A DNA stretch of 64,000 nucleotides from Microvirga ossetica (GCF_002741015.1 NZ_CP016616.1:1883501-1947500); one strand, 5' to 3'; positions 35,828 through 45,554 are shown, counted from the first letter of the stretch. Numbers and translations: made by a program. Notes: generated by a model not told the origin, from the sequence alone.

Positions 35828-35855
35828 AAAAATGCCCGGCACGAGGCCGGGCATT
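35828..35855 (-). terminator. Rho-independent terminator of the pnt operon
   Basis: On the minus strand AATGCCCGGC...GCCGGGCATT is followed by TTT, 20 bp after the pntB stop. Confidence 0.85.
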
Positions 35856-35874
35856 CTCAACGATCCGAACCGGA

Positions 35875-37272
35875 TCAGAGGTTCTTCAAGATCTGGTCGA
35901 CCACTTTCTTGGCGTCGCCGAAGAGCATCATGGTGTTGTCGCGGAAGAACAGCTCGTTCTCGACGCCGGCATAGCCGGAGCCCATGCCGCGCTTGATGAA
36001 CAGCACGGTCTTGGCGCGCTCCACGTCGAGGATCGGCATGCCGAAGATCGGCGAGGCCGGATCGGTCTTGGCGGCGGGGTTCGTCACGTCGTTGGCGCCA
36101 ATCACGAAGGCCACGTCGGCCTGCGGGAACTCGCCGTTGATGTCCTCGAGCTCGAACACCTCGTCGTAGGGCACGTTGGCTTCCGCGAGCAGCACGTTCA
36201 TGTGGCCCGGCATGCGGCCCGCCACCGGATGGATGGCGTATTTCACCTCGACGCCTTCGGCCTTCAGCTCGTCCGCCATCTCGCGCAGGGCATGCTGCGC
36301 CTGCGCCACCGCCATGCCGTAGCCCGGCACGATGATGACCTTCGAGGCATTCTTCATGATGAAGGCGGCATCGTCAGCCGAGCCCTGCCTCACCGGCCGG
36401 GTCTCGACCGCGCCGCTGCCGGCGGCCGCCGTCTCGCCGCCGAAGCCGCCGAGGATCACGGAGATGAAGGAGCGGTTCATGCCCTTGCACATGATGTAGG
36501 ACAGGATCGCACCCGAGGAGCCGACCAGCGCGCCGGTGATGATGAGCGCAAGGTTGCCCAACGTGAAGCCGATGCCCGCCGCCGCCCAGCCCGAATAGGA
36601 ATTGAGCATCGACACCACCACCGGCATGTCCGCGCCGCCGATGGGGATGATCAGCGTGACGCCGAGCACGAAGGAGATCAGCACGATCAGCCAGAAGACC
36701 GCGTGGCTCTCCGTGCGGATGAAGAAGACGAGCAGAACGAGGAGCAGCAGGCCGAGGCTGATATTGAGGAGATGCCGGCTCGGCAGCAGGATCGGCTTGC
36801 CGGACATGCGCCCGTCGAGCTTCAGGAACGCGATCACGGAGCCGGTGAAGGTGATGGCGCCGATGGCCACACCGAGCGCCATCTCGAACAGCGAGCCGCC
36901 GTGGATGGTGCCGACCGAGCCGATGCCGAAGGCCTGCGGCGCGTAGAGCGCGCCCGCGGCCACGAGGACCGCCGCGAGGCCGACCAGGGAGTGGAAGGCG
37001 GCGACGAGCTGCGGCATGGCCGTCATCGGCACCCGCTTGGCGACCACGGCGCCGATGCCGCCGCCGATGCCGAGGCCGAGGATCACCAGCGCCCAGCCGC
37101 CGATGCCGCTCGGCGGGGACACGAACAGGGTGGTGAGGATGGCGATCCCCATGCCCACCATGCCGTAGAGATTGCCCTGACGGGAGGTGGTCGGGTGCGA
37201 CAGGCCGCGAAGGGCCAGGATGAAGAGGACGCCCGAGACGAGATAGAGGATCGAGGCTAGATTGGCCGACAT
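35875..37272 (-). CDS. pntB: NAD(P) transhydrogenase subunit beta
   Basis: 465 residues. The N-terminal half holds about eight or nine membrane helices of domain II (e.g. NLYGMVGMGIAILTTLFVSP). The C-terminal domain III binds NADP(H), with KVIIVPGYGMAVAQAQHALR, HPVAGRMPGHMNVLLAEANV and FVIGANDVTNPAAKTDPASP. With the two alpha subunits it makes the proton-translocating transhydrogenase that supplies NADPH. It lies 4 bp after pntAb and ends the operon before a terminator. Confidence 0.97.
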   Translation of the reverse strand: MSANLASILYLVSGVLFILALRGLSHPTTSRQGNLYGMVGMGIAILTTLFVSPPSGIGGWALVILGLGIGGGIGAVVAKRVPMTAMPQLVAAFHSLVGLAAVLVAAGALYAPQAFGIGSVGTIHGGSLFEMALGVAIGAITFTGSVIAFLKLDGRMSGKPILLPSRHLLNISLGLLLLVLLVFFIRTESHAVFWLIVLISFVLGVTLIIPIGGADMPVVVSMLNSYSGWAAAGIGFTLGNLALIITGALVGSSGAILSYIMCKGMNRSFISVILGGFGGETAAAGSGAVETRPVRQGSADDAAFIMKNASKVIIVPGYGMAVAQAQHALREMADELKAEGVEVKYAIHPVAGRMPGHMNVLLAEANVPYDEVFELEDINGEFPQADVAFVIGANDVTNPAAKTDPASPIFGMPILDVERAKTVLFIKRGMGSGYAGVENELFFRDNTMMLFGDAKKVVDQILKNL

Positions 37273-37276
37273 CGCC

Positions 37277-37726
37277 TCACCCCTTCTTGCGGTACATGGC
37301 GAGCATGCGCTGGGTCACCAGGAAGCCGCCGAAGATGTTGATCGAGGCAAGGACGAGCCCGATGAAGCCGAGCGCCCGCGCCCAGATCGGCCCCTCGCCC
37401 AGAGCCGGCGCCACGTCGACGCCCACCGCCAGGACCGCGCCGACCACGATGACCGAGGAGATCGCGTTGGTAACCGACATGAGCGGAGTGTGCAGCGCCG
37501 GGGTGACCTGCCAGACCACGTAGTAGCCGACGAAGATCGCCAGCACGAAGATGGCGAGGCGAAACACCGTGGGGTCGACGGCCCCGTGGGTGACGGCGGC
37601 CGCGGCGGCTCCTGCCGCATCGGCGACCTGATCGGCGATGGTCTGGGCCGCCTCGGCCGAGCGTCTCGCGGCCTCTGCCGCCGCTCGGGCCTGCTCGACG
37701 GCCTGTTCGGGCGTAAGCGTTGCCAT
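37277..37726 (-). CDS. pntAb: NAD(P) transhydrogenase subunit alpha, part 2 (membrane)
   Basis: 149 residues. An N-terminal Ala/Glu-rich helix ([20 protein letters not shown]) leads into four membrane helices. These are in the regions [39 protein letters not shown], and [20 protein letters not shown]. In E. coli this segment is fused to PntA; the split is normal for Alphaproteobacteria. The N-terminal helix is longer than the minimal family. Confidence 0.93.
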   Translation of the reverse strand: MATLTPEQAVEQARAAAEAARRSAEAAQTIADQVADAAGAAAAAVTHGAVDPTVFRLAIFVLAIFVGYYVVWQVTPALHTPLMSVTNAISSVIVVGAVLAVGVDVAPALGEGPIWARALGFIGLVLASINIFGGFLVTQRMLAMYRKKG

Positions 37727-37747
37727 GGTGTCCTCCCCTTGGACGGG

Positions 37748-38884
37748 TTAAGCGGTCGGCTGGAATGCGGTGTGAACGATGGCGCCGTCGCGGGTCAGGC
37801 AGGTGGCCTTGACCAGCTCGTCGTCCCACTTCACGGCCAGTTCCTTGGTTTCCTTGTTCACCAGCGTCTCGACGAAGGCGTAGAGGTTCTTCGCGTAGAG
37901 GCTGGACGCCGTGGCGGCGAGGCGTCCGGGCACGTTGAGGTGGCCGACGATCTTGACGCCGTTATGCTCCACCACCCCGCCTGCTTGAGCCAGCTCGACG
38001 TTGCCGCCGCGCTCGACCGCCAGATCGACGATGACCGAGCCGGGCTTCATGGATTCGACCATGGCCCGGGTCACGAGCTTCGGCGCCGGCCGGCCAGGGA
38101 TCAGGGCCGTGGTGATGACGATGTCCTGCTTGGCGATGTGGGAGGCGACGAGATCGGCCTGCTTGGCCCGGTACTCCGCCGACATCTCCTTGGCATAGCC
38201 CCCGGCCGTCTCGGCCTGCTTGAACTCCTCGTCCTCCACCGCGACGAACTTGGCGCCCAGGCTCTCCACCTGCTCCTTGGCGGCGGGACGCACGTCGGTG
38301 GCGGTCACCACCGCGCCGAGGCGGCGGGCGGTGGCGATGGCCTGGAGGCCGGCGACGCCGGCACCCATGACGAAGATCCGGGCGGCCGGCACGGTGCCGG
38401 CGGCGGTCATCATCATCGGAAATGCCCGGCCGTATTCGGCCGAGGCGTCGATGACGGCCCGGTAGCCGGCGAGATTGGCCTGAGAGGAGAGAACGTCCAT
38501 CACCTGCGCGCGGGTGATGCGGGGCATCAGCTCCATGGCGAAGGCGGCGACCTGGGCATCGGCGAGGCTTTTTAGGGCCGCGTCCTGGCCATAGGGGTCC
38601 ATGATGGCGATGACCAGGGCGCCGGGCTTGGCGCCCGTCAGTTCGCCCTCGGCGGGGCGGCGGACCTTGAGGACGACATCCGCATCCTTGAGGGCCTCGG
38701 CGGCGCCAGAAGCGATCGAAGCGCCGGCAGCCTCGAACTCGGCGTCGGGAACGCCGGCTTTCGCGCCGGCCCCGGCCTGGACGACCACGTCAGCGCCGAG
38801 GCTTTTGTATTTCTTGACGGTCTCAGGGGTGGCGGAAACGCGTGTCTCCGCTCCATCGGTTTCGGAGAGAACGGCGATCCGCAT
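37748..38884 (-). CDS. pntAa: NAD(P) transhydrogenase subunit alpha, part 1 (NAD-binding)
   Basis: 378 residues, soluble domain I. Related to alanine dehydrogenase: AVLSETDGAETRVSATPETV at the start (Arg in ETRV), DVLSSQANLAGYRAVIDAS, MGAGVAGLQAIATARRLGAV for the Rossmann loop, and KQDIVITTALIPGRPAPKLV. Upstream 77 bp separates it from the cytochrome oxidase IV gene, suggesting one transcript. Confidence 0.95.
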   Translation of the reverse strand: MRIAVLSETDGAETRVSATPETVKKYKSLGADVVVQAGAGAKAGVPDAEFEAAGASIASGAAEALKDADVVLKVRRPAEGELTGAKPGALVIAIMDPYGQDAALKSLADAQVAAFAMELMPRITRAQVMDVLSSQANLAGYRAVIDASAEYGRAFPMMMTAAGTVPAARIFVMGAGVAGLQAIATARRLGAVVTATDVRPAAKEQVESLGAKFVAVEDEEFKQAETAGGYAKEMSAEYRAKQADLVASHIAKQDIVITTALIPGRPAPKLVTRAMVESMKPGSVIVDLAVERGGNVELAQAGGVVEHNGVKIVGHLNVPGRLAATASSLYAKNLYAFVETLVNKETKELAVKWDDELVKATCLTRDGAIVHTAFQPTA

Positions 38885-38961
38885 TGTGGTCCCCCTGCGA
38901 TTAGGTCAATGGCTCGAGATCAAGCTCTTGTCGTTTGTTTCCGTCAACGCTCTCTCGAGGC

Positions 38962-39255
38962 TCAGTAGAAGACGAGCGCCAGAAGAAGAAGAATGGCGAC
39001 GGCTGCCGGAGCACGCACGCCGATCGACGGAGCCATGGCGCCGAGACCGCCCGCGGCGAGCGAGAGGATGACGCCGAAGATCGCCGTCACCCAGGCATGC
39101 TTGATGCCGCCGACGGCCAGCGCCAGGACGTGGCAGATGATGACCGCGGTCGCGATCTCCGCGAACTTGACGAATCCCTGATAGGTCTCCTCATGGGTGC
39201 GGGCATCCATATCCGGACTGTAGCCCCCATGCGGCGCGTGTTTTGTATCGGCCAT
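38962..39255 (-). CDS. aa3-type cytochrome c oxidase subunit IV
   Basis: 97 residues. The N-terminal DARTHEETYQGFVKFAEIAT is the COX4_pro_2 signature (M/D-xxxH-xTYxGF), continuing into the first membrane helix, with two further hydrophobic stretches at the C-terminus. The known Paracoccus and Rhodobacter subunit is about 50 residues with one helix, so this one is longer. It is the first gene before pntAa-Ab-B rather than being in a cox operon. Confidence 0.85.
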   Translation of the reverse strand: MADTKHAPHGGYSPDMDARTHEETYQGFVKFAEIATAVIICHVLALAVGGIKHAWVTAIFGVILSLAAGGLGAMAPSIGVRAPAAVAILLLLALVFY

Positions 39256-39368
39256 ACTTCAAAGCCCTGTTCAGCGTCACGTGTTAATGGCTGCGTTTAA
39301 CGCATGAGATGAGGAGCCGCAATCTTTCGAATGGCTCCAAATGAAAACTTTATGAATGCATTTCGCTC

Positions 39369-40586
39369 TTAACTGATCCCGAGAAACGCGCGCCATTGCG
39401 GCAGGCAGACGGTCTCGTAATCATATTGCGCCACCGCGATCCTGCGGGCCTCCGCCGCCATGGCGGCGGACTTCTCCCTATCGGTCAGGGTCTCGCGCAC
39501 CCGCTCGGCGAGCGCCTTCTCGTCGAAGAAGGGGAAGAGGCGCCCATTCACTCCGTCCTGGACGATCTCTCGCACCGGCTCCGTATCCGAGGCCACGATC
39601 CGGCATTCCAGCGCCATGGACTCGATGGAGGACCAGGACAGCACGAAGGGATAGGTCATGTAGACATGGGCCGAGGAGACCTGCAGCACCTTCACGAACT
39701 GGTCGTAGGGCAGGTTTCCGACGAAATGCACCCGGGACCAGTCGACAGGCCGCTCGATCCTCGACTTGAAGACGTCGAACCAGGTCTTTCCCTCCGGTGC
39801 CGAGCCGGAATAACTGGTGCCGCGCCCGCCGATGATCACCACCCGGAGGTCCGGGTCGATATCGAGGAGATAGGGCAAGCTCTTGAAGACGATATGCGCG
39901 CCCCGCATCGGCTCGATGTTGCGGGTCACGTAGGTGACGATGGGGGTGTCGCGGGTGAGATGGGGCCCATCCTGGCCGAGCTGGATCCGCACCTTGGGAT
40001 CGGGCTGGAGCCTCTTTGTGTCGATGCCGTCGTGGATGATGGCGAGCCGGTCGTGCAGATAGGTCGGGAACGTGTCGCGCTGGTAGCGCGTCGGGGCCAC
40101 GGCGAGGTCCGCCGCATCGAGGGCGCCGAGCTGCATGGAGTTCTTCAGGCGCAGGCGCCAGATTACCTCCTCGTTGGTGACCGGGAACTCGGGATCGAAG
40201 TCGAGGTCCTGCCCCTTGGCGTGGTAATAATACTCGAAATAGGCGACGTGGCGGGCCTTGGGCCAGATGTCCTTCAGAAAGAGGTTCTCACCCCAGCCTG
40301 TATTGACCACCACCACATCCGGCTCGAAGCCCTGTTGCGCCAGCTCCTTGGCCCTGTGCGCGACGCCGTAGGCGCGGCGCAGGCGCGGAATGACGGGGGA
40401 GTAGCGGTTCTGATACGGCGCGTCCTCCGGACCGGGGACGGCATTGTAGGAATAGTACTTCACGCCCGGGATCGCGCATTGCTTGACCATCCCGAGGCCC
40501 ACGACCTCGTGCCCCTCGGCGACGAAGCTCCGGGACAGGCGCAAAAACTGGCCCGGGAAATTCTGGTGAACGAAAGCGATCTTCAT
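39369..40586 (-). CDS. Glycosyltransferase family 4 protein
   Basis: 405 residues. GT-B fold: N-terminal IAFVHQNFPGQFLRLSRSFV and C-terminal GT4 block with the motif SSIESMALECRIVASDTEPV and EIVQDGVNGRLFPF, including the conserved E-x7-E region. YVTRNIEPMRGAHIVFKSLP is the nucleotide-sugar side. It probably builds a surface polysaccharide, but no polysaccharide genes are adjacent. It starts shortly after the ABC1 kinase gene (58 bp). Confidence 0.9.
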   Translation of the reverse strand: MKIAFVHQNFPGQFLRLSRSFVAEGHEVVGLGMVKQCAIPGVKYYSYNAVPGPEDAPYQNRYSPVIPRLRRAYGVAHRAKELAQQGFEPDVVVVNTGWGENLFLKDIWPKARHVAYFEYYYHAKGQDLDFDPEFPVTNEEVIWRLRLKNSMQLGALDAADLAVAPTRYQRDTFPTYLHDRLAIIHDGIDTKRLQPDPKVRIQLGQDGPHLTRDTPIVTYVTRNIEPMRGAHIVFKSLPYLLDIDPDLRVVIIGGRGTSYSGSAPEGKTWFDVFKSRIERPVDWSRVHFVGNLPYDQFVKVLQVSSAHVYMTYPFVLSWSSIESMALECRIVASDTEPVREIVQDGVNGRLFPFFDEKALAERVRETLTDREKSAAMAAEARRIAVAQYDYETVCLPQWRAFLGIS

Positions 40587-40644
40587 CAGGTGCCCCTAAC
40601 GCTTCGTCATGCCCTAAGGCCGAACGGCGCAAGATGCAACCTCA

Positions 40645-42012
40645 TTACACAGGACTTGGTAAACCGGAAGCGCTCAGCGCCTCTTTCTGCTTTTGCTCCA
40701 GGCTTTCGAGGGAGAAGCGCTCGATCTCGTTCTCGAAGAGGCGGTGATAGTTGAGCTCCGCCTTGAGATGCAGGAAGACTGCGCCGAGACCGACGGCGGC
40801 GCGGTCCATGAAAACGAATTCCCGCGGGACGGTGACCGGCCCCTTCTCCTTCAGGGCCTTGTGCACCTCGAAGGCCTGGCGGCGGCCGTATTCGCCGGGC
40901 TTCACCCCGTCCGCCACGGTGCGGACCCGGTCGTCGAGGAGCGGGGCGTAGATGAAGCGGGCCCAGATGTTGAGAATGTCGATCAGCTCGTTCGAGAGGC
41001 TCTTGAATCCCCAGGTCTCGTAGGCATGGACGACGCGGGCGCGGTCGTCGGTCTGAAGGCCGCGATAGAGATCGACCACGCCGCCGACGAAGCGCGGATG
41101 GAAGATGCGGACGCAGCCATAGTCGAGAAGGTTGATGCCCCCCGGCTCGCCGCCTTCGGAAAAGACGGTGTAATTGCCGAGATGCGGATCGCCGTGGATG
41201 ACGGCCGCATGACTGAAGGGATGCCACCAGGCCTTGAACATCGCCACTGCCAGCCGGTTGCGGATCTCGACGGGGCTTTCCGTGAATTGTAGGATCTTCT
41301 CGCCCTCGAGCCATTCGAGCGACAGGAGGCGCTTCGTCGACAGCTCAGGATGGACCCGCGGCACACGGACCTCGTCCACATCGGAAAGGGCCTCGGCATA
41401 AAGAGCCGCATGCCTGGCCTCGCGCTCGTAATCGAGCTCCTCGCGCACCCGCTCGCCGATCTCCTTGGCGATCTCGCGGGTGTCGATGGCCGGATCCATG
41501 CGGCGATGGACGGCGAAGACCCATTCGAGCTGCTGGAGATCCGCCTCCACGGCGGATTGCATGTCCGGGTACTGGAGCTTGCAGGCGATGGTCTCGCCAT
41601 CCTTCGTGCTGGCCCGATGGACTTGACCGAGGGAGGCGGCGGCGGCGGGGTTGAGATCGAAGGAGCCGAACCGGCCCTGCCATTGCGGCCCGAGCTCCGC
41701 CTGCATGCGGCGCTTGACGAAGGCTGCCCCCATGGGCGGCGCCTCACTCTGCAGCTTCTGCAGCTCGGCGGCGTATTCCGGCGGGATGAGGTCGGGGATG
41801 GTGGCCAGCAGCTGCGCCACCTTCATGATCGGCCCTTTCAGGCCGCCGAGCGCCTGGGCCAGCACCGCCGCATTGGAGGCATCGCGTGCATCGCCCCCGA
41901 AGAGCCGCGATCCCGCCATGCGCGCCGCCACCCCGCCCATATTGGCGCCGACCCGGGCATAGCGGGCAGCGCGCGCGGAGAAGCGGTTCGCTTCGCGGTC
42001 GGAATCGGCCAT
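40645..42012 (-). CDS. ABC1/AarF/UbiB-family atypical kinase
   Basis: 455 residues. Marks: the Ala-rich loop replacing the P-loop (AAAASLGQVHRASTKDG), IACKLQYPDMQSAVEADLQQ with the Lys, HGDPHLGNYTVF for the catalytic Asp, and LLDYGCVRIF (DYG in place of DFG). The N-terminal KxGQ motif of the family reads KVAQ here. UbiB-like members support ubiquinone synthesis through ATPase activity. It precedes the glycosyltransferase gene and both are leftward. Confidence 0.9.
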   Translation of the reverse strand: MADSDREANRFSARAARYARVGANMGGVAARMAGSRLFGGDARDASNAAVLAQALGGLKGPIMKVAQLLATIPDLIPPEYAAELQKLQSEAPPMGAAFVKRRMQAELGPQWQGRFGSFDLNPAAAASLGQVHRASTKDGETIACKLQYPDMQSAVEADLQQLEWVFAVHRRMDPAIDTREIAKEIGERVREELDYEREARHAALYAEALSDVDEVRVPRVHPELSTKRLLSLEWLEGEKILQFTESPVEIRNRLAVAMFKAWWHPFSHAAVIHGDPHLGNYTVFSEGGEPGGINLLDYGCVRIFHPRFVGGVVDLYRGLQTDDRARVVHAYETWGFKSLSNELIDILNIWARFIYAPLLDDRVRTVADGVKPGEYGRRQAFEVHKALKEKGPVTVPREFVFMDRAAVGLGAVFLHLKAELNYHRLFENEIERFSLESLEQKQKEALSASGLPSPV

Positions 42013-42088
42013 GACGTGAGATCTCTTGCTCTGAAACCGGAGAGCTTAAGATATGTCGTGCGGCGCCGAACGCTAGGTCGCTGCGGCG

Positions 42089-43420
42089 TCAGGCCCTCTG
42101 GCTGCCGACGGCGGCAAAAAGCGACATGTGCTCGGTCAGGCCCTTGAGGGCGAAGGCGCCCCGGTCCTCCAGGTGCAGGTTGGAGCCGGCGACGAGATCG
42201 CGCACCGTACGCGACACCAGGACCTCGCGGCCATCGGCGAGCGCAGCGATGCGGGACGCGATATGCACCGCGATGCCGCCGATATCGTCTCCCATCATCT
42301 CGATCTCGCCGGTATGGACGCCACAGCGGACCTGCAGGCTCAACGTGCGCAGGGCCTCGATGATGGCGCCGGCGCAGCGGACGGCGCGGGCGGGCCCGTC
42401 GAAGGTTGCGAGGAATCCGTCGCCGAGCGTCTTGATTTCCCGGCCGCGGAAGCGGCCGATCTCGCCGCGCACGATCCTGTCATGCTGGTCGAGGAGAACG
42501 CGCCAGGCGCGATCGCCCATCTCCTCGGCGCGGCTTGTAGAATCGACGATGTCCGTGAACAGGACCGTGGCCAGCACCCGGTCGGGTTCGCTCTCGGCGT
42601 GGGTGCCGGTGAGAAACTCCTCGATCTCGTCGGCGACGGGGCCCGCATCGGTGGCCCACAGGACGTGGTCGATGCCGGGGAACTCGACATATTTCGCGCC
42701 GGGAATGTTGGCCGCGAGATAGCGGCCGCCCTCGACATTGACCCGCGTGTCGCCCGCGCGGTGCAGAACCAGGGTCGGGACGCGGATCGTCGGCAGGATG
42801 TGGCGCACGTCGATCTGGCTGTTCATGCGCATGAGCGCGATCACGGCCGACGGGCTGGCGCCGAGCCGCTCGAATCGTCCCCACCATTGCCGGAAGCGCT
42901 CGTCCCCGACCTTCGTCGGCGCGAAGGCGGTGAGGCTCTCGCCCTGCCCCCAGGTCCGGTCGATCTTCTCCAGAAAAGGCTCGAACCGCTCATGCGGCAG
43001 AACCCAGGTATGGAAGTCGGCATAGGTGCCGTAGAGGATCAGCGCCTGGGTTCGCTCGGGATAGGTTGCAGCGAAAAGCATGCTCATGGCGCCGCCCTCG
43101 GAAATCCCGAAGAGGGCAGCCTTCTCGCTGCCCACCGCATCCATCACCGCGCGCACGTCGTCCATGCGCTCCTCGAGACTCGGCAGGTTCCCGAGCCGGT
43201 CCGACAGGCCGGTGCCTCGCTTGTCGAACAGGATCAGGCGGCTGAAGGAGCCAAGCCGGGACAGGAAGTGAGCCATGTTCGGCTCGTCCCAATAGAGATC
43301 GAGGTTGGAGATGAAGCCGGGGACGAACACGAGATCGAGCGGTCCCTCGCCGACCACCTGATAGGCAATCCGCAGATCGCCGCTTCTGGCGTAATGCGTG
43401 TCGACCGGCATAACAGGCAT
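42089..43420 (-). CDS. Fused alpha/beta hydrolase and class III adenylate/guanylate cyclase
   Basis: 443 residues. Residues about 1-270 are an alpha/beta hydrolase (FDKRGTGLSDRL, nucleophile elbow LFGISEGGAMSML, His in FPGIDHVLWA). Residues about 280-443 are a class III cyclase: metal Asp in VLFTDIVDSTSRA, the EIKTLGDGFLATFDGP block with substrate Lys and second metal Asp, and GGIAVHIASRIAALADG. The position usually Asn in the transition-state pair reads His here, the Arg is kept. Fusions of this type are known in actinobacteria and rhizobia; whether the hydrolase senses a ligand is unproven. Confidence 0.88.
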   Translation of the reverse strand: MPVMPVDTHYARSGDLRIAYQVVGEGPLDLVFVPGFISNLDLYWDEPNMAHFLSRLGSFSRLILFDKRGTGLSDRLGNLPSLEERMDDVRAVMDAVGSEKAALFGISEGGAMSMLFAATYPERTQALILYGTYADFHTWVLPHERFEPFLEKIDRTWGQGESLTAFAPTKVGDERFRQWWGRFERLGASPSAVIALMRMNSQIDVRHILPTIRVPTLVLHRAGDTRVNVEGGRYLAANIPGAKYVEFPGIDHVLWATDAGPVADEIEEFLTGTHAESEPDRVLATVLFTDIVDSTSRAEEMGDRAWRVLLDQHDRIVRGEIGRFRGREIKTLGDGFLATFDGPARAVRCAGAIIEALRTLSLQVRCGVHTGEIEMMGDDIGGIAVHIASRIAALADGREVLVSRTVRDLVAGSNLHLEDRGAFALKGLTEHMSLFAAVGSQRA

Positions 43421-43522
43421 CCCAACTCCGTCGTGGGGAATTTGGCGAGTTCCGGCCTCAGAGAGTCAAGCCTGACAACGCCGTTTCTGTGTCCTGCAGA
43501 AAGGCCGCCAGAACCCGCATGG

Positions 43523-45460
43523 CTAGAGGAGAAAGTCCCCCGCTTTCAGGCTGCGGATACCGGCAAGACGAATGATGCCTTCCGCATCCTGATCGGCATC
43601 GGTGTTCAGAAGCACGCGCGCCTCCGTTCCCACGACCTCGTACCGAACCTGTCCCGCTGCCGTGAACTCGCCTCTGCCGATGAAAGCGAAAGCCTGGTTG
43701 CCGCTGCGAAGAGCATTGGCATTGATCCTCGCCAGATCCAGCAGATCGTGGGCGCTCGTGCTGAAGTCCCGCACAAGGTCCACGCGATCGAGGGAGACAC
43801 CGACGGAGCCGATCGATTGCCAGCGGAACACGTCGGCGTCCGGCCCACCGGACAACAAGTCCTTGCCTGGCCCTCCGACGAGCGTATCGCGACCGGCATC
43901 GCCATAAAGCCTGTCATTGCCTGCGATGCCGGCGAGACTGTCGTTCCCTCCACCACCGCGAAGACTGTCATGGGAGTCGGATCCCTTCATGGCGTCGTTG
44001 AACGCACTGCCCCACGCGCCCTGAATGCTCGACAAGCGGTCGCCGGACGCATCGCCTCCGGCCTGCGTGCGCTTCGCAAGATCGATGAGCACGCGGCCTG
44101 CGGAATCGCGATAATCGGCATAGTCGAAGCCGCTGCTGCCCGACAGGAGATCGGCCCCTGGCCCACCCTGGAGATTGTCATCGCCGCTGCCGCCAAACAG
44201 CGAGTCGTTGCCGCCGCCGCCGAAGATCCGATCGTTGCCGCCGCCCCCGTTGAGAATGTCCGCCGCATCGTCGGCGGGATCGGGGCCGCCGCGCGATTTG
44301 AGATCGAGGCGGAATATCTTGCCTCCATAATCGACGATGTAGAGGTTTCCGGATGCATCCTCCCCCAGGGACGAAACGGAACCGATCGGACCGCCGCCGA
44401 CGGCCACCCGACCGGTCAGATCCGTGAACGACCAGGAGCCTGAGGCGCGCTGCAGGGACCAGATCTTATGGCTGACGAAATCCGAGAAGAAATACGTTCC
44501 CTGGAAGTCCTGCTCCGGCCCGCGATAGACATAGCCGCCCGTCACCGCCTGACCGATGCTGCGGTCATAGGCATGGATCGGATTCGTGAAATTCGGGAAC
44601 GATCCGGGCTTAAAAGGCCCCTCGGTGACGCTCCAGCCGTAATTGGCGCCGGGGCTTCCGAGATTGATCTCCTCATAGGCACTCTGGCCGACATCGCCGA
44701 TATAAAGCTCGCCGGTCAGCCGGTCGAAGCTCACGCGCCATGGATTGCGCAGGCCCGCCGCATAGATCCCCGTCCCTATCGCGCTGCCTGCGATCCCGTC
44801 TATGGACGCCGGATTGTCCACAGGCAGGGCGTAGTTTCTGCTCGCGTCGGCAGGGAAGGCATCGCCATTCACATCGAGCCGCAGGATCTTGCCCAGCTGA
44901 TTGAGGCTTTGCGAATTGGCTCCGTTCGCACCATCCCCGGTCGCCACGTAGAGATAGCCGTCCGGCCCGAACCCGATCCATCCGCCGCGATGGTTGGTGG
45001 AGGATGGGTAATCGATCCGATCGATGAGCCTCATGCTGGACGGATTGGCGACCAAGGGATTGTTGGCCAGCGTCTGGTATTCGCGGATCTCCACATCGCC
45101 GTCCGTCGTGCTGAGATAGACGTAGAATCGCCGGCTCGTCGCAAAATCCGGTGCGAAGGCGAGGCCGAGGAGGCCCTGTTCCCCGTCCGTTGCAACATTC
45201 ACGGTGAGGAAAGGCGTGGCGAGGACCTGGCCGGTGCCGGCATCATAGACCTTCACCTGCCCGCGCTTCTCGATGATGAAAAGATGGTTGGAATTGCCCG
45301 GAGCCGAAGTCAGGTACAGGGGATTGACCAGGCCGGAGGCGATCGCGTTGGCCGCCATCGTGGGCGGCGTTCCGGCATTCGGATCATAGCCGTAGATCAC
45401 ATCGGCGGCGCTGGTGCCGCTCAGCCTGTCCGCAGCCTGACTCCCGATACGAACTGCCAT
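43523..45460 (-). CDS. Sugar dehydrogenase-like beta-propeller fused to RTX calcium-binding repeats
   Basis: 645 residues. Residues about 40-390 form a glucose/sorbosone dehydrogenase beta-propeller (GEQGLLGLAFAPDF, NHRGGWIGFGPDGYLYVATG, GLRNPWRVSFDRLTGELYIG). The C-terminal part has RTX nonapeptides (e.g. LNGGGGNDRIFGGGGNDSLF and GGPGADLLSGSSG, with a second block around 510-550). There is no Sec signal peptide; together with the RTX tail this implies type I secretion, but no secretion genes are in the window. PQQ use is inferred from the family. Confidence 0.85.
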   Translation of the reverse strand: MAVRIGSQAADRLSGTSAADVIYGYDPNAGTPPTMAANAIASGLVNPLYLTSAPGNSNHLFIIEKRGQVKVYDAGTGQVLATPFLTVNVATDGEQGLLGLAFAPDFATSRRFYVYLSTTDGDVEIREYQTLANNPLVANPSSMRLIDRIDYPSSTNHRGGWIGFGPDGYLYVATGDGANGANSQSLNQLGKILRLDVNGDAFPADASRNYALPVDNPASIDGIAGSAIGTGIYAAGLRNPWRVSFDRLTGELYIGDVGQSAYEEINLGSPGANYGWSVTEGPFKPGSFPNFTNPIHAYDRSIGQAVTGGYVYRGPEQDFQGTYFFSDFVSHKIWSLQRASGSWSFTDLTGRVAVGGGPIGSVSSLGEDASGNLYIVDYGGKIFRLDLKSRGGPDPADDAADILNGGGGNDRIFGGGGNDSLFGGSGDDNLQGGPGADLLSGSSGFDYADYRDSAGRVLIDLAKRTQAGGDASGDRLSSIQGAWGSAFNDAMKGSDSHDSLRGGGGNDSLAGIAGNDRLYGDAGRDTLVGGPGKDLLSGGPDADVFRWQSIGSVGVSLDRVDLVRDFSTSAHDLLDLARINANALRSGNQAFAFIGRGEFTAAGQVRYEVVGTEARVLLNTDADQDAEGIIRLAGIRSLKAGDFLL

Positions 45461-45554
45461 GGTCGACTCCGAATCGGCCCCCGTACAGCGCTCGTCATGT
45501 GATTTGGTCGATATGCCCCGAGCGGCAAGTCAGCCGCCGCTCGGGGCAGAGCAT

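Noticed and set aside
42128..44443. A 771-codon plus-strand open frame
   Set aside because: It runs antisense through two well-supported minus-strand genes and shows no recognisable motif; typical of high-GC third-position bias.
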